Source: Xanthocytophaga flava (lineage in GTDB: Bacteria; Bacteroidota; Bacteroidia; Cytophagales; 172606-1). From it: 64,000 nucleotides of DNA. The notes under the pieces were generated by a model. It did not search any database and was not told where the DNA came from. It saw only the letters and a program-made list of their open reading frames with translations. The stretch covers positions 186,001 to 250,000 of the forward strand of contig JASJOS010000010.1 in NCBI GenBank assembly GCA_030068525.1. Reading direction: 5' to 3'. Shown here in pieces: positions 51,763 to 60,049 of this stretch; the first letter of the stretch is position 1, and each line of letters starts with the position of its first letter. Both the position numbers and the translations under genes were made by a program.

Positions 51763-53106
51763 ATGAAAATTAGAAAAATATTATTTGCAACTATGCCTTT
51801 GGATGGGCATTTTAATCCGCTTACTTCTTTAGCTAAACACTTATTACAGCAAGGACATGATGTAAGGTGGTATACAGGCAATACATTTACTGAAAAACTG
51901 AAAAAGCTGGAGATTCCACATTATCCATTTAAGAAGGCGTTGGAAGTGAATCAATATAACATGGATACATTATTTCCTGAACGCCATCAATACAAGACTA
52001 CAATAAGTAAATTGAAGTTTGATATTGATCAGATTTTTATTTTACGTGCTCCTGAATATGCGGAGGATATATTCCAGATATATAAAGATTTTGAATTTGA
52101 AGTGCTTGTTTATGATAATGCTTTTCCAGCAGCTCAGATTATACGTGAAAAGCTACATGTACCGTGTGTAAGTATGGGGATTATGCCTCTATCAGAATCA
52201 TCTGTTGATTTGCCACCTGCTGGAATGGGGCTTACTCCTTCCTCTGGATTTTGGGGACGAAGGAAACAAGACTTTCTTCGTTTCCTGGCAACAAATATAT
52301 TATTTAAACATAGTACACAGCAATACAATAAAGTACTTGAGCAATTTCAAATTTCACCGGCCAAAGGATTGATATTTGATATTATTGTAAAGCAAGCAGA
52401 TTTGTTTTTGCAAAGTGGTGTTCCTGGATTTGAATACAAACGCAGTGATCTGAGTTCTCATATAAAATTTGTGGGCCCTTTATTACCATTTAAAGCTGTA
52501 GGTAGCTCGGCAGAGTTTAAATACAGAGAGTTATTAAAACAATATAAGAAGGTGATCCTGGCAACTCAGGGTACTGTAGAACGTGACACAGAAAAGCTTT
52601 TGGTTCCTACTCTGGAAGCATTTAAAGATTCAGAATACTTACTGATTGTTACAACTGGTGGTTCCAGAACAGAAGAACTACGAAGCCGATATCCACAGAA
52701 AAATATTGTGATTGAAGATTTTATAGACTTCAATACAATTATGCCTATTGCAGATGTATATGTTTCCAATGGGGGATACGGTGGTGTGTTACTGAGTCTG
52801 CAAAACCGACTGCCTATGGTGGTAGCAGGTGTACATGAAGGTAAAAATGAAATCAACGCCAGAATCGGATACTTTAAACTAGGTATAAACTTAAAGACAG
52901 AAACTCCTACACCTCAACAAATTCGGAACAGTGTTGACAAGGTTTTATCTGATAATACATATCAGAAAAATGTGAATCAACTGGGTGAAGAGTTTGGAAG
53001 ATATGACACCAATGTCACTTGTGAACGCTACATTCTGAATCTGATTACACAGCATAAGAACAGAGTCATTGCCAGTCAGGCTTTAGAATCTATGCTATCT
53101 GCTTAA
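51763..53106 (+). CDS. GT1-type (UDP-glycosyltransferase-like) glycosyltransferase
   Basis: 447 residues, GT-B fold. The N-terminal acceptor half has ILFATMPLDGHFNPLTSLAKHL with the catalytic-base position His in GHFNP (near residue 17). The C-terminal donor half has VILATQGTVE, then FIDFNTIMPIADVYVSNGG and YGGVLLSLQNRLPMVV, EGKNEINARI. The usual donor motif HGGxGT reads NGGYGG. Family members glycosylate macrolides, flavonoids, carotenoids or lipids. Acceptor not predictable. Confidence 0.85.
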   Translation: MKIRKILFATMPLDGHFNPLTSLAKHLLQQGHDVRWYTGNTFTEKLKKLEIPHYPFKKALEVNQYNMDTLFPERHQYKTTISKLKFDIDQIFILRAPEYAEDIFQIYKDFEFEVLVYDNAFPAAQIIREKLHVPCVSMGIMPLSESSVDLPPAGMGLTPSSGFWGRRKQDFLRFLATNILFKHSTQQYNKVLEQFQISPAKGLIFDIIVKQADLFLQSGVPGFEYKRSDLSSHIKFVGPLLPFKAVGSSAEFKYRELLKQYKKVILATQGTVERDTEKLLVPTLEAFKDSEYLLIVTTGGSRTEELRSRYPQKNIVIEDFIDFNTIMPIADVYVSNGGYGGVLLSLQNRLPMVVAGVHEGKNEINARIGYFKLGINLKTETPTPQQIRNSVDKVLSDNTYQKNVNQLGEEFGRYDTNVTCERYILNLITQHKNRVIASQALESMLSA

Positions 53107-53136
53107 GATCCAATCCATTTACATAATTACTTCTTT

Positions 53137-53172
53137 AAGGTCTTGCTTGGCAATTGACTAGGGCAAGACTTT
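53137..53172 (+). terminator. hairpin after the glycosyltransferase gene
   Basis: AAGGTCTTGC and GCAAGACTTT form a 10-bp stem (one G-U pair) around a 16-base loop. No good T-run. Confidence 0.45.
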
Positions 53173-53209
53173 GTCTACACTTAATAATAACAATTACACA
53201 CACTATACT

Positions 53210-53668
53210 ATGAAAAAGATAACATTATTAGCATACAGCCTGATTGTGGCTGTTATCCTGAGTCTGCCTGCCTGTAAAGGAAGTGGTGATGAACCAAAAG
53301 ATTATAATGCTATGATCTCTAAATCACCCTGGAAAATTATTTCTGCCACATTAGATGGAAAGGATGAGTTTTCAGATTTGAATGAGTGTTATAAGGATGA
53401 CCTTTTTCGATATCAGTCAGGAGGCTCTTATTCTTTAGAAGAGGGAACTACGAAATGTAATACAAATGATCCTCAGATTTTTAGTGAGGGAACATGGTCG
53501 TATGATCCAGATACTAAACTACTGACTATGAACCAGACAAGTGGAAGTGGACAAGATGGTACTTTTCTGGTAAAAGAATTAAGCTCCACAAAAATGGTAC
53601 TGGAAGCCCCCATTACTTTTAATGGTGTGAAAAAAACGCTTGTACAGCAACTTGTTCCGGTGCCTTAA
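53210..53668 (+). CDS. lipocalin-like lipoprotein
   Basis: 152 residues from the ATG at 53210, which opens a lipoprotein signal (MKKITLLAYSLIVAVILSLPAC); a TTG 39 bases earlier is less likely. The mature protein has the small lipocalin order: SPWKIISATLDGKDE, DDLFRYQSGGSYSLEEG, EGTWSYDPDTKLLTMN, FLVKELSSTKMVLEA. Two cysteines (NECYKDD, TTKCNTN) may form a disulfide. Function unknown; envelope-located. Confidence 0.78.
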   Translation: MKKITLLAYSLIVAVILSLPACKGSGDEPKDYNAMISKSPWKIISATLDGKDEFSDLNECYKDDLFRYQSGGSYSLEEGTTKCNTNDPQIFSEGTWSYDPDTKLLTMNQTSGSGQDGTFLVKELSSTKMVLEAPITFNGVKKTLVQQLVPVP

Positions 53669-53803
53669 CGATTTATAGCTTATCATATCATAGAAAATAC
53701 TCAATCTGGCCTGATAAAATGTTGGCTGAAAAAGCCTCAGATTGCTACAAGAACTCTCTGATGGTATTTTCGCAAACGTTAAAGTTTTCAAACTACTACA
53801 CTC

Positions 53804-54805
53804 ATGAAAAAAGTATTAAGAATTTTTGCCATTATTTTAATTGTGTTAGCTGTCTGTATAACGGGATTACTGACCTATGTAAAGGTAGGCTTGCCAAATG
53901 TAGGTGCTGCTCCGGAGATAAAAATAAAACCTACTCCTGAACTGGTAGCACGAGGCGAATACCTTGCCAACCATGTCAATGTATGTATGGACTGCCATAG
54001 TACCCGTGACTGGACCCGATTCTCTGGTCCGGTAGTGCCTGGAACCATGGGAAAAGGTGGTGAACGGTTTGGGGAAGAGCTAGGGTTGCCTGGTGTGTAC
54101 TATGCACGCAACATAACACCTGCTGGCTTGGGAGAATGGACAGATGGAGAGATCTTTCGGGCAATCTCAGCAGGGGTAAGTCGTGAGGGAAAACCTTTAT
54201 TTCCTTTAATGCCTCATCCCTATTACGGTAAAATGGACTCAACAGATATTGTGGCACTTGTAGCTTATCTGCGGACAATCAAACCTATCAAAAATCAAGT
54301 ACCTGAATCAGAGCCATCTTTTCCTATGAATTTTATTATACATACTATTCCTCAGAAGCCGACCTTTCAGAAACGCCCGGATACTTCTGATGTGGTAGCT
54401 TATGGTGCTTATCTGGTTAATGCGGGTACCTGCGAACACTGCCATTCCCAGAAAACAAAAGAAGGAAAGCTAATACCCGGAATGGAATTTGCCGGTGGTG
54501 TGGAATTTGGTCTGCCAACAGGAGTGTTACGTTCTGCAAATCTGACACCTGATAATGAAACTGGCTTGGGGCTATGGAGTAGAGAAGCTTTTATCCAACG
54601 GTTTAAAGCGCATGATCCTGCTACTGGTTATCAGGCTCAAACAGTAAAATCGGCGGAACAGCAAACAATTATGCCATGGACTATGTATAGTGGTATGAGT
54701 GAACATGATCTGGGAGCAATCTATTCCTATTTGAAAACACTCAAACCTGTCAAAAATCCAACTGTTCGATTCTCTCCTGCAAAGAGTGAGATAGCTCATA
54801 AATAA
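53804..54805 (+). CDS. membrane-anchored di-heme cytochrome c
   Basis: 333 residues. An N-terminal membrane helix (about 3-27) exports and anchors it. Two class I-like cytochrome c domains follow, with heme-binding CMDCH (61-65) and CEHCH (210-214). Met-containing distal segments are seen (PLMPHPYYGKM, IMPWTMYSGM). This layout is common in c-type electron carriers attached to alcohol or sugar dehydrogenases. No dehydrogenase is encoded next to it, so its partner is unknown. Confidence 0.9.
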   Translation: MKKVLRIFAIILIVLAVCITGLLTYVKVGLPNVGAAPEIKIKPTPELVARGEYLANHVNVCMDCHSTRDWTRFSGPVVPGTMGKGGERFGEELGLPGVYYARNITPAGLGEWTDGEIFRAISAGVSREGKPLFPLMPHPYYGKMDSTDIVALVAYLRTIKPIKNQVPESEPSFPMNFIIHTIPQKPTFQKRPDTSDVVAYGAYLVNAGTCEHCHSQKTKEGKLIPGMEFAGGVEFGLPTGVLRSANLTPDNETGLGLWSREAFIQRFKAHDPATGYQAQTVKSAEQQTIMPWTMYSGMSEHDLGAIYSYLKTLKPVKNPTVRFSPAKSEIAHK

Positions 54806-54856
54806 CTCATTTATCTTGTACTATAATCTCTCTGGTTGAACAGTTGGCTAGAGATA

Positions 54857-54898
54857 AGAGAAGTGGTTAGAACAGGATTACTACCACTTCTCTCTATT
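54857..54898. terminator. hairpin between the cytochrome and YiaA/B-like genes
   Basis: AGAGAAGTGGT and ACCACTTCTCT form an 11-bp stem with a 15-base loop, followed by CTATTTT. It serves the convergent pair of genes. Confidence 0.65.
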
Positions 54899-54914
54899 TT
54901 ACAACTATATTTGT

Positions 54915-55340
54915 CTATTGAGAATTTGTTGGCTGATCAACCTTTTGAGTATCACGGGTGTTCTTTTGTACAGCAATAGCTGCAAACAGGCTAAGAAGGA
55001 ATGAAATACCATAAAATCCTTTCTCACTTAATGTAAGGGTAGCATTCCAAAGACCTACAGTTAATAACAATATTGCTAACAAAGTAGAAAACCAGCTTAG
55101 CCCATAATAAATAGCTGTTACAGGTATGCCTTCTAGCCTATCTCGTACACTCTTTTGCACAGATACGGCTGAAAACAATCCATACATTAATACTGTAAAA
55201 TAATATCCTTTTTCATTTAACGCCATCTGGGCATTCCACAATCCGACGTTGTATGCTATAACGCCTGCAATAAGAGCTACCCATGATGCAGCAACAAACG
55301 CAAATGAAGTTTGTTGCTGTACTGGTTGATTTTGATTCAC
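54915..55340 (-). CDS. YiaA/YiaB family inner membrane protein
   Basis: 141 residues with two copies of the YiaA/B two-helix repeat: [29 protein letters not shown] and a second near [29 protein letters not shown]. Each copy is followed by a VQKxxRD loop. Four membrane helices in all. The start is a GTG at 55340. Function of the family is unknown. Confidence 0.9.
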   Translation of the reverse strand: MNQNQPVQQQTSFAFVAASWVALIAGVIAYNVGLWNAQMALNEKGYYFTVLMYGLFSAVSVQKSVRDRLEGIPVTAIYYGLSWFSTLLAILLLTVGLWNATLTLSEKGFYGISFLLSLFAAIAVQKNTRDTQKVDQPTNSQ

Positions 55341-55638
55341 TTTGTTTTGAGTTAGATTATCCCTACTCGTTGGCTTTTCGGCTTCGCCCCATACTCTTTT
55401 ACTGGATTTTCTGGTTACTCCTTTATATTGATGATCGAAAGTAGAGAAAAATAAACAATAAAAGTCTAAAATGTATGTAAATTACATATATGTTTAATTG
55501 TTTTTGGTAATACTATGACTCTCAGTTAGATTGTGACTTGTTGGGTAGGGTTGCTGTTGTTATATATGTTACTATTTGTTGCTTTATACTAAAGTTCGAT
55601 TGTCTTGCTGGTATATTTATTGTCCTCACTACAATGCT

Positions 55639-55893
55639 ATGGATATAACAATTCAAAAACTATTCGATGATTCTCATCATGAGACTGGAGTAATTATTAC
55701 TGCTGCTGTGAATGCAGCTTTAACCCTGCAATCCAAAGAAGAGATAGAGCAGTATCTGAAAGATTATGCATCATCTCTGTATGCACGGTCAATGACTTTT
55801 TATAGTGAGATTAATGGCGAGATTGCCTCACTGGCTTGTATCTGGAATCAATCGGCATTGCCCAGAACATCTACTTTCTTGCCTTTGAAGTAG
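55639..55893 (+). CDS. small protein of unknown function
   Basis: 84 residues from the ATG at 55639 (the frame extends 63 bases upstream but with unlikely sequence). Helical middle (ALTLQSKEEIEQYLKDYASSLYAR) and polar ends. No recognised domain. Both flanks are nearly 300 bases of gene-free, AT-rich DNA, so it may be a real orphan gene or a remnant. Confidence 0.42.
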   Translation: MDITIQKLFDDSHHETGVIITAAVNAALTLQSKEEIEQYLKDYASSLYARSMTFYSEINGEIASLACIWNQSALPRTSTFLPLK

Positions 55894-56190
55894 ACATTAT
55901 TGATATAAAGTAGTATCTGAATTATTTGATGAATGATGCAGATACTACTTTATAAGCTCATTCAGTTGTTAAACTTTCTGCAGAATCGGTATTGGCAGCT
56001 TTGATTGCCAGATGTTCAGTTGTTACTAATGTGAGTATCAGTACTACTTTACTTGCTATAGCTAACTAGAATCCATCATTCATGTTAGCTTTATAGATAA
56101 AGGCCTTTGACTATTGCTGCATATCAATAAAATGGAAATAGGTAACAACATGTGCCACTTTATATCACCGAGAGGAAATAATTATACTTT

Positions 56191-56604
56191 CTAGTACTTA
56201 GGTTCGCTATAGACAGCTGTGAAAAACTGGTCTACATACTGTTGGTTTTCAGGAAAATTATATACTTCAGTGATTTTTCCATCTGCTATTTTCCAAAGAA
56301 GACATGACATTCCCTTAAAGTTAATACCATCTGAACGATTACTCCAGTTACGATGACAATCAATTACAAACTGATCATTGACTCCCAATACAATAGGTTC
56401 TGCCTGAAAAGCTGATTTTGAAAGTTGAGCAAAATAAGCCAAAACTTCTTCTATTCCATTTTTGGTGCCACTTAATGGATGTTTACCAGGAATAACCCAA
56501 CGAATGTCTTTTGAAAGAACCTGTGCAATAGCATTTTGATCCCCCTGGACATACGCTTGGAAAAATTGGTTGATCAATGCAATATTAGGATGTACAACTG
56601 TCAT
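56191..56604 (-). CDS. SnoaL-like NTF2-fold protein
   Basis: 137 residues, NTF2-like cone fold. IALINQFFQAYVQGDQNAIAQVLSKDIRWVIPGKHPLSGTKNGIEEVLAYF is the characteristic SnoaL opening (in these overlapping blocks), and the C-terminus has WKIADGKITEVYNFPENQQYV. The family includes small isomerases and polyketide cyclases, but most bacterial members are unassigned. Divergent from an AraC regulator gene, the usual regulator-target layout. Confidence 0.85.
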   Translation of the reverse strand: MTVVHPNIALINQFFQAYVQGDQNAIAQVLSKDIRWVIPGKHPLSGTKNGIEEVLAYFAQLSKSAFQAEPIVLGVNDQFVIDCHRNWSNRSDGINFKGMSCLLWKIADGKITEVYNFPENQQYVDQFFTAVYSEPKY

Positions 56605-56671
56605 AGAATGAGTGAATTAAAATAATGCAATAAGTTTTGGAATAGTACTTTTACAATACAGTTAAAAACAT

Positions 56672-56679
56672 TAGTTTTG
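56672..56679 (+). promoter_or_regulatory. candidate -7 box toward the AraC gene
   Basis: TAGTTTTG fits TAnnTTTG on the plus strand, giving a start near 56687. It lies 6 bases from an oppositely oriented box. Confidence 0.42.
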
Positions 56680-56685
56680 ATACTA

Positions 56686-56693
56686 CAAAAGTA
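56686..56693 (-). promoter_or_regulatory. candidate -7 box toward the SnoaL-like gene
   Basis: On the minus strand TACTTTTG fits TAnnTTTG, giving a start near 56679. The two divergent promoters would overlap, so one protein bound here could control both. Confidence 0.42.
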
Positions 56694-56750
56694 CCTTCAC
56701 CTGTTTTGTCTGGCTTATTCGCAAAAGACAAAGATTTATTCATATCCGCC

Positions 56751-57566
56751 ATGTCTTTACAATCTATATCCTGTAGTACTATAAGTGCTACTGTGTCAAA
56801 ACCTGCTTTTGTATACCATGAAATTTTGGGGAGATTTCACTCTGATTGGCATCTTCATGACAGAGGGCAGTTAGTGTATGCGGAGAATGGATTTATTCAT
56901 TTACGTATTGCAGAAAAACAGTTTTTGCTTCCGGGCTGGCATGCAGTTTGGATTCCTTCCAATACACTCCATGAAATGTGGTCTCATAGCCCAGATCTTA
57001 TTCTGCATAGTATTGCCTTCCCTCCAGAAATATTAAATCTACCTGTTTTTGAAAAAATGTCTGTTTTTGCTGTTTCCCCATTGCTACGAGAAATGATTCG
57101 GTATTCGGAAAAATGGCATTTTCTAAATGACGAGACTAACCAGGAAAGAACCTTCCTGCAAAGTATTGCAGATATTTTGTCAGGAGAGATGAATCATTCT
57201 CATCAAACGTATCTGCCTGCTACAAAACATGAAGGATTGGCGCAGATACTTCGATATATACAACATAACCTGGAGGAGAAAATTAATATTTCGTTTCTAG
57301 CTCAGCATTTTGGTTACTCAGAACGCAGCTTGACCCGATTATTTTCTACTCACCTGGGAATGCCTTTCTCAGGATACTGCAAAGTAGCAAGAATGTTAAA
57401 AGCATTGGAGCTCATTGAAAATGGAGAGGACAATGTATCACAGGTAGCACTTCAGGTAGGATATGAGAGTCTGGCTACTTTCAGTAATACATTCCTGGAA
57501 GTATGTGGTCAACGCCCAGCACACTTGATTCAGGATAAAAAACTCAAAACAATTTCCAGAATGTAA
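56751..57566 (+). CDS. AraC family transcriptional regulator
   Basis: 271 residues from the ATG at 56751; a TTG at 56706 would add 15. The cupin-like domain has FHSDWHLHDRGQLVYAENG and LPGWHAVWIPSNTLHEMW. The AraC helix-turn-helix pair is INISFLAQHFGYSERSLTRLF and VSQVALQVGYESLATFSNTF, ending in GQRPAHLI. Divergent from the SnoaL-like gene. Confidence 0.88.
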   Translation: MSLQSISCSTISATVSKPAFVYHEILGRFHSDWHLHDRGQLVYAENGFIHLRIAEKQFLLPGWHAVWIPSNTLHEMWSHSPDLILHSIAFPPEILNLPVFEKMSVFAVSPLLREMIRYSEKWHFLNDETNQERTFLQSIADILSGEMNHSHQTYLPATKHEGLAQILRYIQHNLEEKINISFLAQHFGYSERSLTRLFSTHLGMPFSGYCKVARMLKALELIENGEDNVSQVALQVGYESLATFSNTFLEVCGQRPAHLIQDKKLKTISRM

Positions 57567-57687
57567 GTAGTCAAAAAATATAGGGCATTTAAAAAGCTGA
57601 GTATTAATTAAAATAGGCTGGATGTAATAAATAATTTACTGTAAAATAATTGTCTACTATCTCCTCTAAGTGGGCATAGAAATTTAG

Positions 57688-57718
57688 GGATTAGGAATGA
57701 TTAACTAATCCTATTTTT
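57688..57718 (+). terminator. terminator-like hairpin abutting the glgX start codon
   Basis: GGATTAG, a ten-base loop and CTAATCC (57705-57711) form a 7-bp stem. The T-run 57714-57720 follows after TA and leads straight into the ATG at 57721. It may end the upstream AraC transcript or act as a leader control element for glgX. Confidence 0.6.
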
Positions 57719-57720
57719 TT

Positions 57721-59925
57721 ATGCAAACCGATACAAGCTCCGTTGCTGAATCTGAAGCTTTTACCCTTACTCATAATAAGCAATTTTTTTCAACTCCTCA
57801 CAGCTGGTTAGGTAAGCCCTATCCGTTAGGAGCTACCTATGATGGCAAAGGTGTCAACTTTGCGTTGTTTAGCGAACATGCAGAAGCTGTTGAATTGTGT
57901 TTGTTTGATATAAACAATCCGTCAAAAGAAACCGCACGTATCCGTATCACTGAGCAGACAGATTATGTATGGCATATTTATTTGCCTCACATTACCCCAG
58001 GACAATTATATGGATATCGGGTATATGGTCCGTTTGACCCTGAAAATGGCTTGTTGTTTAATCCTTCCAAACTTTTATTGGACCCTTATGCCAAAGCAAT
58101 CTGGGGAGATATCAATTGGGATCATTCTATGTTTGGATACAATATATTATCTGATAAAGAAGATAGGTATCAGGACGCCAATACTGAGGATAATGCTGAA
58201 CATACTATGAAATCAGTAGTAATTGATTCTGCATTTGATTGGGAGGATGATGAGAAACCAGCTATTCCTATGCAGGAGACCATTATCTATGAATTGCATG
58301 TAAAAGGTTTTACTGTACAACATCCCTCTATTTCTGAAAAGATCAAAGGCTCTTATGCTGGGGTAGCTGCGCCTGAATCGATTGAATACCTGAAAAAACT
58401 GGGAATCACAACAGTAGAATTGATGCCTGTACATCAGTTTGTTCAGGATAGTCACTTACAGGAGAAAGGTTTACGTAACTATTGGGGATATAATACCATA
58501 GGCTTTTTTGCTCCCCATCGGGAATATGCTTCTTCTACTGAGCCGTATGGTCAGGTAACAGAATTCAAGCAGATGATTAAGGATCTGCATAAAGCCGGGA
58601 TTGAGGTGATACTGGATGTAGTATACAATCATACGGCGGAAGGTAATCATTTTGGCCCCATATTGTCCTTCAAAGGTATTGACAATCAGGCATATTACCG
58701 GTTGGTCGAGGATAATCCTCTATACTATAATGATTTCACAGGTACCGGTAATACACTAAACATGCTGCATCCTCGTAGCTTACAACTGGTGATGGATAGC
58801 CTTCGATATTGGGTTACAGAAATGCATGTAGACGGTTTCCGGTTTGATCTGGCTCCAGCTCTGGCAAGAGGTTTATATGAAGTCGGTAAGCTTTCTAATT
58901 TTTTAGATACAATTCATCAAGATCCAATTATTTCGCAGGTAAAACTGATCGCAGAACCATGGGATATTGGTGAAGGAGGTTATCAGGTAGGTAACTTTCC
59001 TGTGCAATGGGCCGAATGGAATGGCAAATACCGGGATTGCGTACGCAAATTCTGGAAAGGTGACGAAAGTCAGATTGCTGAAATGGCCTATCGTTTGAGT
59101 GGAAGCAGTGATTTGTATCAGACCAATGGTCGGTTACCAAGTGCCAGTGTTAATTTTATTGTAGCACATGACGGATTTACACTACATGATCTGGTAAGCT
59201 ATAACGAAAAACACAATGACGCCAATGGAGAAGAAAACCGGGACGGACATAATGAAAACGAAAGCTGGAACTGTGGTGCAGAAGGGCCAACGGATGATAA
59301 AGAGATAATCGCACTTCGCGAAAAACAGAAGCGTAACTTTTTATCTACCTTACTGCTTAGCCAGGGTGTGCCCATGATCTGTAGTGGTGATGAATATGGA
59401 CGTACACAAAATGGAAACAATAATGCTTATTGTCAGGATAATGAAATTAGCTGGTTTAACTGGAACTGGACGGATGATCAAAAGAAACAGTTTGAGTTTG
59501 TTCGGGAACTGATTCGTATCCGGAAAGAAAATCCAATGCTTCATCGCCGCAAGTTTTTTACCGGACGTCCTATCCATGGCAGTCACATAGCAGATATTCG
59601 CTGGCTTACTCCAAATGGTGAGGACATGACAGAAGAAGAGTGGCATAATGGATTGACTAAGTGCACTGGAATGTTGTTAAACGGTCAGGTTATGGACGAA
59701 TATGACGAAAAAGGACAACATGTAAAAGGAGACATTTTGTTGTTGTTGTTTAATAGCCATCATGAAACAGTTCCCTTTGTATTACCTGGCAAAAAGAATG
59801 AACCTGCATGGCATTTGTGGATTGATACGGAAATGGGTGGTGTTACACCTTCCAAACAAGTAGCCTGTGGTACTGTAGTGCAACTGGCAGCCCGGTCATT
59901 TATGCTATTCTGTCAGCCTGCCTAG
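57721..59925 (+). CDS. glgX: glycogen debranching enzyme (GlgX/TreX type)
   Basis: 734 residues, GH13 isoamylase family. An N-terminal CBM48-like domain (GKPYPLGATYDGKGVNFALFSEHAE) precedes the barrel. Catalytic residues: Asp in MHVDGFRFDLAPAL, Glu in KLIAEPWDIGEGGYQVG, Asp in NFIVAHDGFTLHDLVSYNEKHN. It removes alpha-1,6 branches from glycogen and provides linear maltodextrin for TreY and TreZ encoded downstream. A hairpin with T-run touches its start codon. Confidence 0.95.
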   Translation: MQTDTSSVAESEAFTLTHNKQFFSTPHSWLGKPYPLGATYDGKGVNFALFSEHAEAVELCLFDINNPSKETARIRITEQTDYVWHIYLPHITPGQLYGYRVYGPFDPENGLLFNPSKLLLDPYAKAIWGDINWDHSMFGYNILSDKEDRYQDANTEDNAEHTMKSVVIDSAFDWEDDEKPAIPMQETIIYELHVKGFTVQHPSISEKIKGSYAGVAAPESIEYLKKLGITTVELMPVHQFVQDSHLQEKGLRNYWGYNTIGFFAPHREYASSTEPYGQVTEFKQMIKDLHKAGIEVILDVVYNHTAEGNHFGPILSFKGIDNQAYYRLVEDNPLYYNDFTGTGNTLNMLHPRSLQLVMDSLRYWVTEMHVDGFRFDLAPALARGLYEVGKLSNFLDTIHQDPIISQVKLIAEPWDIGEGGYQVGNFPVQWAEWNGKYRDCVRKFWKGDESQIAEMAYRLSGSSDLYQTNGRLPSASVNFIVAHDGFTLHDLVSYNEKHNDANGEENRDGHNENESWNCGAEGPTDDKEIIALREKQKRNFLSTLLLSQGVPMICSGDEYGRTQNGNNNAYCQDNEISWFNWNWTDDQKKQFEFVRELIRIRKENPMLHRRKFFTGRPIHGSHIADIRWLTPNGEDMTEEEWHNGLTKCTGMLLNGQVMDEYDEKGQHVKGDILLLLFNSHHETVPFVLPGKKNEPAWHLWIDTEMGGVTPSKQVACGTVVQLAARSFMLFCQPA

Positions 59926-59978
59926 GTGCTAGGAAAGTCCTCACCGATTTTAGATAAATGCAAGCAATTCGAATCTCT

Positions 59979-60015
59979 GAATGTCTATCCTGCTAGCAGG
60001 ATAGCATTCTTTTTT
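59979..60015 (+). terminator. terminator between glgX and treZ
   Basis: GAATG-T-CTATCCTG, CTAG loop and CAGGATAG-CATTC form a stem of 13 pairs with one bulge, followed by six T residues. treZ therefore needs readthrough or its own promoter, for which no good TAnnTTTG box was seen. Confidence 0.82.
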
Positions 60016-60049
60016 ATTTAGTGTTGATCAAGAAAAACAGATATAAGTC

